A DNA stretch of 31,959 nt from CAYUCJ01 sp049282265 (GCA_049282265.1 JBAPTR010000053.1:1-31959); one strand, 5' to 3'. Counted from the stretch's first letter, positions 14,109 through 23,057 are shown. Notes: generated by a model not told the origin, from the letters alone. Numbers and translations: made by a program.

Positions 14109-15555
14109 CCTCCTCCTGAACAGGTTTTTTGGGCAACGCAACAGTAAAGACCCTTGTATCCCCCTCCTGCGCGTAGGATAACAGCCCTCCCATCTTTCGG
14201 AGCAACTTGTAGGACAAGGAGAGATCCCCCCTTTTTTCGTCCGGATCAAACGGGCTGAGGAGTTCTTTTTCGATCTCTGAAGGGCTCCCCAAGAAGTGAC
14301 TCCTGAATTCCACATAGAGGTTCTCCTCACCTTCATAGGTGCGGATGGACAGGGTCTCGCCATGCCCCATCTCTTTCAAAATGCTGCGTATCAAATCAAG
14401 ACATACCTGGGCAAGAATTTCAGGGTCCATGTAAACGCGGGAATCCTCCCGGCTCAGGTTGATCTCGCTCATGACGCCTTTACGCTCCATATCGGGCGCC
14501 ACCTGTTCCCTGCAGTTGGACACCACCTGGTTGACCGAACAGGGTTCACAGGTCACATCAACGGGCTGGAGGTACCCGGTTATCCTCTTCACAATATTTT
14601 CCAGGCGCTCGCATTCTCTCAGGATGATATCCCCTTCGGAAAGCTGGGGGAACTTTCTCTTGAGACGCCTGGCAAAGCCACCGATTGAGACCAGAGGGTT
14701 CCGAATTTCATGGGCAACATCCCCTGCCACTTCCTTTAGAATTTTCAATTTCTGCCGCTGAACCTCCGCCCTTTCCAAAAACACGCGATCCGTGATATCC
14801 ACGATGAGGCCCTGCAGCCGTTCAGACCCTTCATCCTCATCAGATTCTCGGGAGATGGACTTGACGAGGACATGGATCAGATGGCCGTCTTTATGAATCA
14901 TGCGACATTCCATTGAAAACCTGGATCCACTTGCAAGAAAGGCCCTGACAAAAAGGGCCTTTGCCCTCTTTCGGTCTCCCGTGTAAATCCTCTGAAGCAA
15001 CCATTGAGGTTCATCCAGGGCCTTTTCCGGTGCATATCCCAGCATCTGCCGGCAGGCCCCACTGAGAAATTCCAGGCTGAGATCTTTTCGGACAACAAAG
15101 ATGAGAGAGGGGATGTTCTGCACCAGGTGAAAATACCGGCGTTCAGCCGATGCCACCTGCCTTTTCAACGCCTGAAGGTCCTCAAAACGCCTGAGGCACA
15201 GTCTGAGTTCATCCAGGCTGACGGGTTTTCTAAGGTAGTCATAGGCCCCGACTTTGATAGCTTGAACGGCATTGTCAAAGGTGCCGTGTCCCGTCATAAA
15301 GACGATTGCGGTTTCAGGACTCCGTTCCTTTATCCTGGCGGCCAGCTCAAGACCACTTATCTGAGGCATCTTGATATCGACAAAGGCCAGATCAAAGTGG
15401 CTTTTCTCCAACAGGGGGAGCACCGTGTCCGGGTTGGTCAGAACAGTTGGCAGATAGTTCTCGCGCTTCAACATATTGGCGATAAGTTCTGCGATACCTG
15501 AGTCATCATCAACGACCAGGATCCGTTCTTCTGGGTCTTTTTCGAGCGTGGTCAT
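14095..15555 (-). CDS. REC-PAS-histidine kinase hybrid with degenerate ATPase domain
   Basis: 486 residues. The receiver domain comes first (ILVVDDDSG, acceptor Asp in LAFVDIKMP, FMTGHG, DYLRKPVS). A PAS domain (about 135-260) ends in the PAC-like ERLQGLIVDITDR, then a HisKA domain has an intact phospho-site, DVAHEIRNPLVSIGGFARRL. The C-terminal ATPase region is recognisable but decayed: the N-box reads CLDLIRSILKEM without the usual Asn residues, the DxGxG box is replaced by RSHFLGSP, and GTGLGL is replaced by GDLSLSY. It may not bind ATP and could act as a scaffold or phosphatase. ATG 15555 is chosen for GGAG six bases upstream; longer in-frame starts exist (15567, 15630). Confidence 0.85.
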   Translation of the reverse strand: MTTLEKDPEERILVVDDDSGIAELIANMLKRENYLPTVLTNPDTVLPLLEKSHFDLAFVDIKMPQISGLELAARIKERSPETAIVFMTGHGTFDNAVQAIKVGAYDYLRKPVSLDELRLCLRRFEDLQALKRQVASAERRYFHLVQNIPSLIFVVRKDLSLEFLSGACRQMLGYAPEKALDEPQWLLQRIYTGDRKRAKALFVRAFLASGSRFSMECRMIHKDGHLIHVLVKSISRESDEDEGSERLQGLIVDITDRVFLERAEVQRQKLKILKEVAGDVAHEIRNPLVSIGGFARRLKRKFPQLSEGDIILRECERLENIVKRITGYLQPVDVTCEPCSVNQVVSNCREQVAPDMERKGVMSEINLSREDSRVYMDPEILAQVCLDLIRSILKEMGHGETLSIRTYEGEENLYVEFRSHFLGSPSEIEKELLSPFDPDEKRGDLSLSYKLLRKMGGLLSYAQEGDTRVFTVALPKKPVQEEVRQT

Positions 15556-15802
15556 TCCACTCTCCATTCTTGATAGATACCTACGGCAGGAGTAAGCAGA
15601 TGGTCCGGAAACCATTTTCCGGTGACCCATGTCTTAACGGTAAGGGAAACTCCCGATGTTTGCAAGCATCAATTCCCAATCGCTCTCAAAATTTGTATCG
15701 CGTAGTCCCATGCAGAAGACATTTTTGTAGCATTTCCCCCTCCAAAGAAGACGATAACCTCCGACCGGTAAGGGTGCTCTGGTGGACAAGTGAGGTAACG
15801 CA

Positions 15803-18484
15803 ATGAAAACAGGGGTGGTCTTTTTCAGCTCTTGCCATGGCACGGTCCTTGCGTTATGGTCTTGGTCATGGGAGGAGCGAAAAGCCATGATCCCGGCATT
15901 TGAAAAACTGAAAAACAGCAGGGACCAGCTGGTCTCCAGGTTTGCGGATGGCAAAATATCCCACGCATTCCAGGCAAACCTTACGGAAATGATGGATCAA
16001 TACTTTCGTAAGAGCCTACAGGTCAGTCAAACCGGGCGCAGGTTTTTCCAGGACAAAAAGGCCTTGGCGCTCGTGGCCGTTGGAGGTTATGGGCGGAAAG
16101 AGCTCTGCCTGCACTCGGATATCGACATCATCATCCTCTTTGATTCCAAAATCCCATCCCAAGCCAAACAGCTGACCAAAGAGATCTTCTTTCCGCTCTG
16201 GGATCTGGGTTTTGATCTCGGGTACGGCGTGAGGACCAATCGGGAATGTCTGGCCCTCTCCAAGACGGACTTTGAAGTGCTGACTTCAATCATGGACGCA
16301 CGATTCATCTGCGGCGATTCCCCTCTTTTCTTATCCCTGATGGGAGACCTTCGGGAAAAGTGTCTCAAGAAAAAGGCCAAACCCTTCGCCCGATGGCTTG
16401 CCGAAAGGGATCAGATACGCACTGAAACCTATGGGGACGCCAGCTTTCTCCTTGAACCTCACCTCAAGGAGGGAATCGGCGGACTCAGGGACTATCACCA
16501 TCTGCTCTGGGCATCCAAGGCCTTTTTCGGGGTGCGGGCACCCAGGGATCTGGAATACCTTGGCAAGCTCTCACACAATGAATACCGGATGTTGAGGGCA
16601 AATCTGAGGTTCATCTCACTTGTCCGTAACCATCTCCACCTTTTGTCAGGACGGAAGAACGACAGGTTGAGCTTCGAGTACCAGGAAGCCATTGCCGAAA
16701 AACTGGGCTTTGAAGACAAGGAGGATTTCGCTGCCGTCGAACAATTCCTGAGCAAACTCCACGCCTCCATGTCCGCCCTGAAATCCCTGCATAGATCTTT
16801 CCAGAAAACCCATCTTCCTAAGGGCAGCGGCAAGCGCATCGATAAAGGTGAAAAAACCATCTCCAAGGACCTGTACCTTTCCGGAGGAGAACTCCACTTC
16901 CGTTCGCCGGAGGCGATTCTCTCGGATCATTTTCTTCTCATGGACATTTTTGAAAGAAGTGCGATTCTCGGTTTTCCCCCTTCGCTGGAATCAGGGAGAC
17001 TCGTTGGGGAATTTCTTTTCCTGGTGGATGAACCCTACAGGACTTCCGGGAGGGCGGTGAAAAGTTTTCTCGCCATACTCAATGCACCGTATGCGTTTGA
17101 CGCCCTTGAGCGGATGTTTGAATGGGGTATCCTGGAGAAATTCATACCGGAGTTTTCCAAGATCAAAGACCGGGTGCAATTTGATGCCTACCACACCTTT
17201 CCCGTGGGAATGCATGTCCTGCAAACCCTTCGAATAATAAAAGGTCTGGGTAAGGAAAAGGATATTTTACTGCCCGGTATCTATACCGAGCTTTCGAACC
17301 CCGAGCCCCTTCTTGTGGCCGCCCTGTTTCACGATATCGGCAAGGCCTCCAAAAACCATACCCGGAGAGGCGCCGAGATCACAGGGCGAATCCTGAAACG
17401 GTTTGCATATCCCGATGACCTGGTGGAAGATTGCCTCTTTCTGGTAAAGCACCACCTTCTCCTTGCCGAAACAGCAACCCGGCGGGACCTCAATGATGAA
17501 AAAGCCATTGTCCAGTGCGCGAGAGTGATTGGTACTATTGACCGGCTGAAGATGCTCTATCTCCTGACCTGGGCGGATTCCAGGGCAACAGGACCCAGGG
17601 CCTGGAATGAGTGGATTGCCAATCTTGTTCAGGAGTTGTTTTTCAAGATCCACAAGATCATTGTTGATGGTGAGCTCGCAACTGCTGATGCCGCCAGAAA
17701 AGTCAAAAACATTCGGAGCCAGGTCCGCCGTTACCTGTCCAACAAAATCGTAAAGGAGCAACTTGAGGCCCTTTTTGAGATCATGGCACCCAGGTACCTG
17801 CTTGAAACCAGATCAAGGGATATCGTAAGGCACATCATCATTTATGGTGATTTCAAGAAAAATGTTTACGGGACTGAACCCACTGCCTTCTATCTCGAAG
17901 CAAAGGAGGTTGAGAGAGAGGCATGCTGGGAGCTCACCTTCATGCTTGGAGACAGACCGGGACTTTTTTCCGATATCGCGGGGGTGCTTTCCCTGAACAA
18001 TATTAACATCCTCTCTTCACGCGTCTATACATGGCGTGATGGCACCGGCCTATGCTTCATCAGGGTTACACCTCCGCTTGACCAGATCCGACCTGAACAG
18101 ACATGGGAGAGGGTACAAAGAAATATGAAAGATACCCTTGCAGGCAAGCTCTCCCTGGCCTACAGACTCACGGAGAAGGCAAGCAAAACCCTCATCTCCA
18201 AACGGACGAAGCCCAATCGACCACCTCATGTGAGATTTGATAACGCGTCCTCGGATTTTTTTACGATCATCGAGGTCTTTGCCGACGACCGGATAGGCCT
18301 CCTCTACCTTATCACCCGGGCACTCTTCGAACTTCGGTTGGATATTCGCATTGCCAAAATTGCCACCAAAGCTGACCAGATTGCCGACGTTTTCTATGTG
18401 CGGGATCTTCTTGGTCAGAAGGTGGAAGATGAAAATCAGATCGAAGAAATCAAACGCGCCTTGCTTTATCACTTGACGCATTAA
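15803..18484 (+). CDS. glnD: bifunctional [protein-PII] uridylyltransferase / uridylyl-removing enzyme
   Basis: 893 residues, the full GlnD architecture. Nucleotidyltransferase: VAVGGYGRKELCLHSDIDII near residue 92. HD phosphohydrolase: ALFHDIGKASKNH near residue 510, with HHLLLAE after it. Two C-terminal ACT domains: GDRPGLFSDIAGVLSLNNIN (about 715) and DDRIGLLYLITRALFELRL (about 830), which sense glutamine. It adds UMP to GlnB under nitrogen limitation and removes it under excess. ATG 15803 has GAGG seven bases upstream; an internal ATG at 15887, also preceded by GGAGG, would remove a non-typical 28-residue N-terminus. The amtB-glnB pair follows. Confidence 0.96.
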   Translation: MKTGVVFFSSCHGTVLALWSWSWEERKAMIPAFEKLKNSRDQLVSRFADGKISHAFQANLTEMMDQYFRKSLQVSQTGRRFFQDKKALALVAVGGYGRKELCLHSDIDIIILFDSKIPSQAKQLTKEIFFPLWDLGFDLGYGVRTNRECLALSKTDFEVLTSIMDARFICGDSPLFLSLMGDLREKCLKKKAKPFARWLAERDQIRTETYGDASFLLEPHLKEGIGGLRDYHHLLWASKAFFGVRAPRDLEYLGKLSHNEYRMLRANLRFISLVRNHLHLLSGRKNDRLSFEYQEAIAEKLGFEDKEDFAAVEQFLSKLHASMSALKSLHRSFQKTHLPKGSGKRIDKGEKTISKDLYLSGGELHFRSPEAILSDHFLLMDIFERSAILGFPPSLESGRLVGEFLFLVDEPYRTSGRAVKSFLAILNAPYAFDALERMFEWGILEKFIPEFSKIKDRVQFDAYHTFPVGMHVLQTLRIIKGLGKEKDILLPGIYTELSNPEPLLVAALFHDIGKASKNHTRRGAEITGRILKRFAYPDDLVEDCLFLVKHHLLLAETATRRDLNDEKAIVQCARVIGTIDRLKMLYLLTWADSRATGPRAWNEWIANLVQELFFKIHKIIVDGELATADAARKVKNIRSQVRRYLSNKIVKEQLEALFEIMAPRYLLETRSRDIVRHIIIYGDFKKNVYGTEPTAFYLEAKEVEREACWELTFMLGDRPGLFSDIAGVLSLNNINILSSRVYTWRDGTGLCFIRVTPPLDQIRPEQTWERVQRNMKDTLAGKLSLAYRLTEKASKTLISKRTKPNRPPHVRFDNASSDFFTIIEVFADDRIGLLYLITRALFELRLDIRIAKIATKADQIADVFYVRDLLGQKVEDENQIEEIKRALLYHLTH

Positions 18485-18664
18485 CCCGGGTTTCTTATCC
18501 CGCAATGCGCGCGACTCAGATGACGATCTTTTCATTCCCTGTTCCTACAATTTTGTTAAATTATAACTTTTTATCTACCTTATTGTCTTCTCCCCCAAAC
18601 CTCAACAATAACGAATTCAAATCTATCCGCTTGATTTACTGATCCAAATTTCCTTTCCGAGCGA

Positions 18665-18680
18665 CGGCACGGGTTTTGCT
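18665..18680 (+). promoter_or_regulatory. sigma-54 (-24/-12) promoter of amtB
   Basis: CGGCACGGGTTTTGCT has GG at 18666-18667 and GC at 18678-18679 with exactly ten bases between, the invariant sigma-54 spacing, and GGCAC plus TTGC match the consensus. Transcription would begin about 18691, 26 bases before the amtB ATG, leaving room for AAAGGAGGG. The rest of the 232-bp gap (18485-18664) is AT-rich and must hold any enhancer-binding site; no clear NtrC palindrome was found. Confidence 0.8.
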
Positions 18681-18716
18681 CTTCTTTTCCAATAAATCAT
18701 TCTAAAGGAGGGTTTC

Positions 18717-19937
18717 ATGAATACGGGTGATACTGCTTTTGTTCTCATCTCGACGGCCCTGGTAATGCTCATGACGCCGGGTCTGGCACTCTTTTATGGT
18801 GGTATGGCGAGGAGCAAGAATGCCCTGGGGACCATCATGCAGAGTTTTATTATGCTCGGCCTGGTCACCTTGGAGTGGGTGCTGTGGGGATATTCCTTGT
18901 CCTTCGGGCCCGATCACGCCGGCCTTGTGGGGGGGCTGGAATGGTTCGGCCTCAGGGGCGTGGGGATAACGCCGAGCCCTGATTACGGCAGCACGATTCC
19001 TCATCTGGCATTTATGATTTTCCAGTGCATGTTCGCAATCATAACACCGGCACTGATGACGGGTGCCTTCGCGGAACGTATGAAATTCAATGCACTTTTT
19101 GTTTTCACCCTCCTTTGGGCCACCCTGGTATACAACCCCCTGTGCCACTGGGTCTGGGGGGTAGGTGGTTGGATGGGCCGTCTGGGCGCCCTTGATTTCG
19201 CTGGGGGAACGGTTGTTCACATCAGTTCGGGCATCTCCGCCTTGGCAGCTATTCTGGTCATTGGAAAACGTCTGGAATACGGTAAAAAGGCCTACATTCC
19301 CCATAACATTCCCATGACCATCACCGGGGCCGCCCTGCTGTGGTTCGGCTGGTTCGGGTTCAATGCCGGGAGTGCACTGGCGTGTAACGGCATTGCGGCT
19401 AACGCTTTCGTGGTTACCCACGTGGCCTCAGCCGTTGCAGGTCTTTCATGGATGTTTATGGAATGGATTCATCGCGGAAAGCCCACCACCCTCGGCGCCG
19501 CCAGTGGTGCAGTGGCCGGGCTTGTGGCCATAACCCCCGCCTCCGGGTTTGTGGGTCCCATGCCTGCCCTTATTATCGGGCTTTTCGCGGGCATCCTCTG
19601 CTACGCCGCGATCCTCATGAAGGCACGGTTTGCATATGATGACTCTTTGGATGTGGTGGGCATTCACGGGTGTGGAGGAATCTGGGGAGCGCTTGCCACA
19701 GGCCTCTTTGCCAGCAAAGGGGTCAACCCGAACGGGGCAAACGGACTGTTTTTCGGCAACCCCGCTCAGCTCGGCATACAATCTGTTGCGGTTCTCGCTA
19801 CAATCGTGTATGCTTTCAGCTTGAGTTATGTTCTCCTCAAGATCATCGACAAGACCATCGGACTCCGGGTATCGGAACAAGATGAGATTTCAGGGCTGGA
19901 CCTGAGCCAGCATGACGAAACTGCATATACCTTCTAA
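18717..19937 (+). CDS. amtB: ammonium transporter
   Basis: 406 residues with eleven hydrophobic segments; inner-membrane trimer conducting NH3/NH4+. MTPGLALFYGGMARSKNAL is the family N-terminal signature. DFAGGTVVHISSG holds the Asp and first pore His, and DVVGIHGCGGIWG holds the second pore His. The C-terminal tail (LRVSEQDEISGLDLSQHDET) is the region that binds GlnB in AmtB. AAAGGAGGG precedes the ATG. glnB follows by 94 bases, the usual pairing, and both probably come from the sigma-54 promoter at 18665. Confidence 0.97.
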   Translation: MNTGDTAFVLISTALVMLMTPGLALFYGGMARSKNALGTIMQSFIMLGLVTLEWVLWGYSLSFGPDHAGLVGGLEWFGLRGVGITPSPDYGSTIPHLAFMIFQCMFAIITPALMTGAFAERMKFNALFVFTLLWATLVYNPLCHWVWGVGGWMGRLGALDFAGGTVVHISSGISALAAILVIGKRLEYGKKAYIPHNIPMTITGAALLWFGWFGFNAGSALACNGIAANAFVVTHVASAVAGLSWMFMEWIHRGKPTTLGAASGAVAGLVAITPASGFVGPMPALIIGLFAGILCYAAILMKARFAYDDSLDVVGIHGCGGIWGALATGLFASKGVNPNGANGLFFGNPAQLGIQSVAVLATIVYAFSLSYVLLKIIDKTIGLRVSEQDEISGLDLSQHDETAYTF

Positions 19938-20031
19938 TTCGCGCGAGTTGCTTGCCCATTGGCTTAAATGAGTTGTCTGGGTGCCCCAACCGCTATTAAG
20001 GTCAAACAAAGCTCGAGATGGGAGTGTGGAA

Positions 20032-20370
20032 ATGAAAAAAGTGGAAGCGATCATCAAGCCTTTCAAACTGGACGATGTAAAGGAAGGTCTTACCGACCTC
20101 GGCATTTACGGACTGACTGTCAGTGAAGTCAAGGGATTTGGACGGCAGCGAGGCCACAAAGAGGTCTATCGCGGAGCCGAATATCAAATTGATTTCGTGC
20201 CAAAGCTGAAGATAGAGGTCGTGATGCCCTCATCCCTCGTGGCCGAAGCCGTTAAGGTGATCCAGGAAAAAGCGAAAACAGGCGAAATAGGTGACGGTAA
20301 AATATTTGTACTCCCTTTGGAGGAGGCCATACGAATTCGCACAGGCGAAACAGGAGATGACGCGCTGTAA
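20032..20370 (+). CDS. glnB: nitrogen regulatory protein P-II
   Basis: 112 residues, the standard PII length. It begins MKKVEAIIKPFKLDDVKEGL, has the T-loop GFGRQRGHKEVYRGAEYQID with the uridylylation site Tyr51, and ends with GEIGDGKIFVLPLEEAIRIR (B- and C-loops). PII signals nitrogen and energy status by binding 2-oxoglutarate and ATP/ADP, gates AmtB, and is modified by GlnD. The frame is open further upstream, but GGAG seven bases before 20032 and the family N-terminus fix the start. Whether it is a GlnB or GlnK type cannot be decided by sequence; linkage to amtB favours a GlnK-like role. Confidence 0.96.
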   Translation: MKKVEAIIKPFKLDDVKEGLTDLGIYGLTVSEVKGFGRQRGHKEVYRGAEYQIDFVPKLKIEVVMPSSLVAEAVKVIQEKAKTGEIGDGKIFVLPLEEAIRIRTGETGDDAL

Positions 20371-20377
20371 AAGAGGC

Positions 20378-20417
20378 GTAGGGCTCATGGCATTTGACCG
20401 GGGTCCCTATGCCCTAC
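20378..20417. terminator. possible bidirectional stem-loop between converging genes
   Basis: GTAGGGC (20378-20384) and GCCCTAC (20411-20417) are perfect inverted repeats around a 26-base loop containing further short pairings. They lie between the glnB stop and the end of the converging methyltransferase gene, whose last codons are included. There is no T-run, so termination is only suggested by position. Confidence 0.35.
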
Positions 20418-21888
20418 TCTTCCAGGCATAGAGGGCAATCCCTGTTGCCGTCGCCGCATTGAGGGATTCCACACCCGGCGCCATTGGAATGGACAGGCAG
20501 ACGGCCTTTTTGAGTCTGTCGGGCAGGCCAGGCCCTTCCAGACCGGGAGCCAGACAAAACGTTTCAGGAAATCTGAAAGAAGCCAGATCGTCTCCCTCGG
20601 GTGAAAGGGTAATCAGGGGGACACCGTTCACCTCCAGCTCCTGGAGGGACGGTCCCTTCAGGAGTTTGGTTCTGAAAATCGTGCTCCCCGCCGCCCTCAA
20701 AGATGCGGGATGGAAGGGATGGGCGGCTTCTTTCAGAACGACTACCCTGGACACGCCGAACGCGGCAGCGGAGCGTATGACCGCCCCAACGTTTCGGGGG
20801 TCTTGAAAGGGGATAATAAGCGTACAGCCGGAGACTGTCCCATCATCCTTCCACGCATCAAAGGGTGCCACCATGATCTGCAGCAAGGCCTTTCCGGTAT
20901 CGTGGATATCAAGCTGGCGAAAGAGATCCGGATGAAGCCGGTAGCAGGGCAACCGTAGGGGACCAGCCGCTTCGGGAATGGTTCCCGGATCGGAAAAGAC
21001 GATCCCTCTGCATTTCCCGGGAAAGCTATCCAACACTTCTCTAACCTGCCTGCCCCCCGAAAGAAAGGCCCGCCCCTGTTTTCGAATGCCCCTCGTTTTC
21101 AGCAATTTCATGAAGGCCTTGAATTTGGGGTTATTCGGACTGACTATTTCCTTGATCTGTCCGCAAACAGATGGGTAACCGCCTTTCTGAGGACTCCCTG
21201 CCGGTGATTTTCCGGCGGGCGCAACCATATCCGCGGAGGGGAAACCTTGATCTAACCTGTTGAAGACAATGAGGCGCCTCTTGTGAGGCGTTCCGGGAAG
21301 GGAATAGGACACGTCTTTTTCCAGTTCGTAGGCCCCCTTCAACAAGACCCCGGCCTCCTCAATTTCCTCGTCACAATGGGGGCCTTTCATAAAGACGGCT
21401 TTTCCTCCCGGAGCCAGAAGAGGAAAAACCCGCTCCAGCGTTCTTGGAATGACTTCCAGTGCCCGCGTAATCACCCCGCCGACCGGCGTGTCGAAGCTGC
21501 CCGGAATCTTGTGCGGATAGACCTCGATCCCCTCCAGGCCGAGCAATTCGCACGTGTCTTCCATAAAGGACGCACGCTTTTTCCTGCCTTCCGCAAGAAT
21601 AATGTGAATGGCAGGCTGGACGATCTTGATGGGAATCCCGGGAAAACCCGCCCCGGAACCGATATCGAGCAGTGGAGAAGGGAGCGCAATAAGCTTGGTC
21701 ACGTAGATGGAATCCACATAATGTTTGATTACCATGTTCTCAAAATTTTTTATGCGGGTAAGGTCCAGTGTCTCGTTTTTGTCCCGGATCTGCTGATGAA
21801 AACGCCAGAGAAGTCCATAGGCCTCCGCCGAAAGCCTGAAACCACTTTGCTCAAAAAGCTGGATCATAGATACGAGGCTGGGTCGCAT
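20407..21888 (-). CDS. fused RsmG (16S rRNA G527 methyltransferase) - SpoU RNA 2'-O-methyltransferase
   Basis: 493 residues with two enzymes in one chain. The first about 215 residues are RsmG/GidB: NETLDLTRI, PLLDIGSGAGFPGIPIKIV (SAM site), VITRALEVIPRTL and GGKAVFMKG. After a roughly 35-residue Gly/Pro/Ser-rich linker the rest is a SpoU/TrmH methyltransferase. Its substrate-binding N-domain starts IVSPNNPKFK, followed by motif 1 (FQDPRNVGAVIRSAAAFG), motif 2 (CLAPGLEGPGLP) and motif 3 (IPMAPGVESLNAATATGIAL). The frame opens at ATG 21933, but that ATG overlaps a predicted -10 box; ATG 21888 with GGAG upstream is preferred. The SpoU target is unknown. Confidence 0.88.
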   Translation of the reverse strand: MRPSLVSMIQLFEQSGFRLSAEAYGLLWRFHQQIRDKNETLDLTRIKNFENMVIKHYVDSIYVTKLIALPSPLLDIGSGAGFPGIPIKIVQPAIHIILAEGRKKRASFMEDTCELLGLEGIEVYPHKIPGSFDTPVGGVITRALEVIPRTLERVFPLLAPGGKAVFMKGPHCDEEIEEAGVLLKGAYELEKDVSYSLPGTPHKRRLIVFNRLDQGFPSADMVAPAGKSPAGSPQKGGYPSVCGQIKEIVSPNNPKFKAFMKLLKTRGIRKQGRAFLSGGRQVREVLDSFPGKCRGIVFSDPGTIPEAAGPLRLPCYRLHPDLFRQLDIHDTGKALLQIMVAPFDAWKDDGTVSGCTLIIPFQDPRNVGAVIRSAAAFGVSRVVVLKEAAHPFHPASLRAAGSTIFRTKLLKGPSLQELEVNGVPLITLSPEGDDLASFRFPETFCLAPGLEGPGLPDRLKKAVCLSIPMAPGVESLNAATATGIALYAWKSRA

Positions 21889-21917
21889 TGCACGTTGCTC
21901 CAAAAGGGAGATATTTT

Positions 21918-21946
21918 TTGCATATTCTTCCATATTGAGCTAGCAT
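21918..21946 (+). promoter_or_regulatory. candidate promoter of the pseudouridine synthase gene
   Basis: TTGCAT (21918-21923), 17-bp spacer, TAGCAT (21941-21946). The ATG at 21954 follows after seven bases and has no Shine-Dalgarno sequence, so a leaderless message is again predicted. Each box matches consensus at only four of six positions, so this is weaker than the 7214 case. Confidence 0.35.
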
Positions 21947-21960
21947 TCATATCATGTCAA
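21932..21960 (-). promoter_or_regulatory. candidate sigma-70 promoter of the rsmG-spoU fusion
   Basis: On the minus strand TTGACA (21960-21955), 17-bp spacer, CAATAT (21937-21932). It would start transcription near 21925, inside the longest reading frame, which argues for the downstream ATG at 21888. It overlaps the divergent promoter and the rluA-type start codon, so the two genes may compete for polymerase. Confidence 0.5.
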
Positions 21961-22631
21961 GGATTGAGGACCGGATAAAAATCCTTTATGAGGACAACCA
22001 TCTCCTGGGGCTATATAAACCCGCCGGCATGTTGACCCAGGGAGACAGGACCGGGGACCTTTCACTCTTGGATTGGGCCAAGGCCTGGCTCAAAAAAAGG
22101 TACATGAAACCTGGGAAGGCCTTCCTCGGCCTTGTCCACCGGCTGGACAGACCCGTCGCGGGAGCAGTACTCTTTGCACGGACTTCCAAGGCAGCCAGCC
22201 GACTGTCGGCCCAGATAAGAGAACACAAAATCAGGAAAACCTATTGGGCGATCGTGCAGGGCCGTCCTCGCCCCCCGGAAGGGAAATCGAAAGCCTTTCT
22301 CACAAGAAGAGGCAGCAAATCCATCATAACGACTCAGCATGACCCATCCGGCCGGGCGGCGGAACTCACCTACAGGGTTCTCGAAAGCCGGGGGCCCTTC
22401 AGCCTTGTGGAAATTGCCCTCATCACGGGCCGTCATCACCAGATCAGGTGTCAGTTTGCGGCCCTGGGTTGCCCCATCCTCGGCGACCTGAAATACGGAT
22501 TTTCTCATGCCCTTCCATCGCGGAACATCGGATTGCTAGCCAGAAGCCTAATATGTCGCCATCCAACGAGGCCTGTGGATGTGACCCTGGAGTCCCCCAT
22601 ACCGGATGACTGGCCATGGCCGCCAGGATGA
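21954..22631 (+). CDS. RluA-family pseudouridine synthase
   Basis: 225 residues. YEDNHLLGLYKPAGMLTQ, the catalytic segment LVHRLDRPVAGAVLFAR (with the essential Asp), KTYWAIVQG, SLVEIALITGRHHQIRCQFA and LGDLKYG are RluA/RluC/RluD-family motifs in order. There is no S4 domain, so it resembles the short members acting on tRNA or rRNA; the target base cannot be named. It is divergent from the rRNA methyltransferase fusion, making this a small RNA-modification locus. Confidence 0.9.
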   Translation: MSRIEDRIKILYEDNHLLGLYKPAGMLTQGDRTGDLSLLDWAKAWLKKRYMKPGKAFLGLVHRLDRPVAGAVLFARTSKAASRLSAQIREHKIRKTYWAIVQGRPRPPEGKSKAFLTRRGSKSIITTQHDPSGRAAELTYRVLESRGPFSLVEIALITGRHHQIRCQFAALGCPILGDLKYGFSHALPSRNIGLLARSLICRHPTRPVDVTLESPIPDDWPWPPG

Positions 22632-22649
22632 AGCCGAGAGTCAGAAGCC

Positions 22650-23057
22650 TCAACCAACCCCTTCCCTTCCCAAAATATCCCGGATTACAGGGGCATCAGC
22701 GTCGTAGAAATAAACATAGACGTCTCTGAATTTTCTTAGAAATCCGGGATTGCTTAGAATCTCTTCCAGTGCAGCCTTGCCCCTCGGATCATAAAAGTCT
22801 TTGAGCGAGAGAAAGATCTCCTTTGCCAGAGCGGCCGGATCGCGCTTCAACCCTTCTCTCCTTGATACGGTCTCGATAAAACTCAGCAGCGGTTTCCGAT
22901 AGAGAGGCATTATTTTGTAGTTATAATAGTATCTTTCACGTTCGTGATGATAATTTGCGGGTGCGGTTTTCTCGATGACCTTGGCCTGTCTTTCAATGGC
23001 CTCGATCACAGGATTCCTGTTGGTCCTTCCACCGGCTCTAAAAACGTCCCATTTCAT
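22650..23057 (-). CDS. hypothetical protein
   Basis: 135 residues, not recognised. It is basic and rich in Tyr and Arg in the first half (NYHHERERYYYNYKIMPLYR) and helical after that (PAALAKEIFLSLKDF, KAALEEILSNPGFL), ending VYVYFYDADAPVIRDILGRE. No signal peptide, transmembrane segment or catalytic motif is seen. The ATG at 23057 is preceded by GGTGGAAAA; ATG 23072 would add five residues but lacks a binding site. It converges on the pseudouridine synthase gene with an 18-base gap. Codon use looks normal for the window. Confidence 0.6.
   Translation of the reverse strand: MKWDVFRAGGRTNRNPVIEAIERQAKVIEKTAPANYHHERERYYYNYKIMPLYRKPLLSFIETVSRREGLKRDPAALAKEIFLSLKDFYDPRGKAALEEILSNPGFLRKFRDVYVYFYDADAPVIRDILGREGVG

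Noticed and set aside
15634..15954. 106-codon minus-strand frame upstream of the hybrid kinase
   Set aside because: It overlaps the glnD start on the other strand, has no ribosome-binding site and no recognisable domain.
18702..19421. 239-codon open frame opposite amtB
   Set aside because: It mirrors amtB codon structure, has His/Pro-rich low-quality composition and no start signal.
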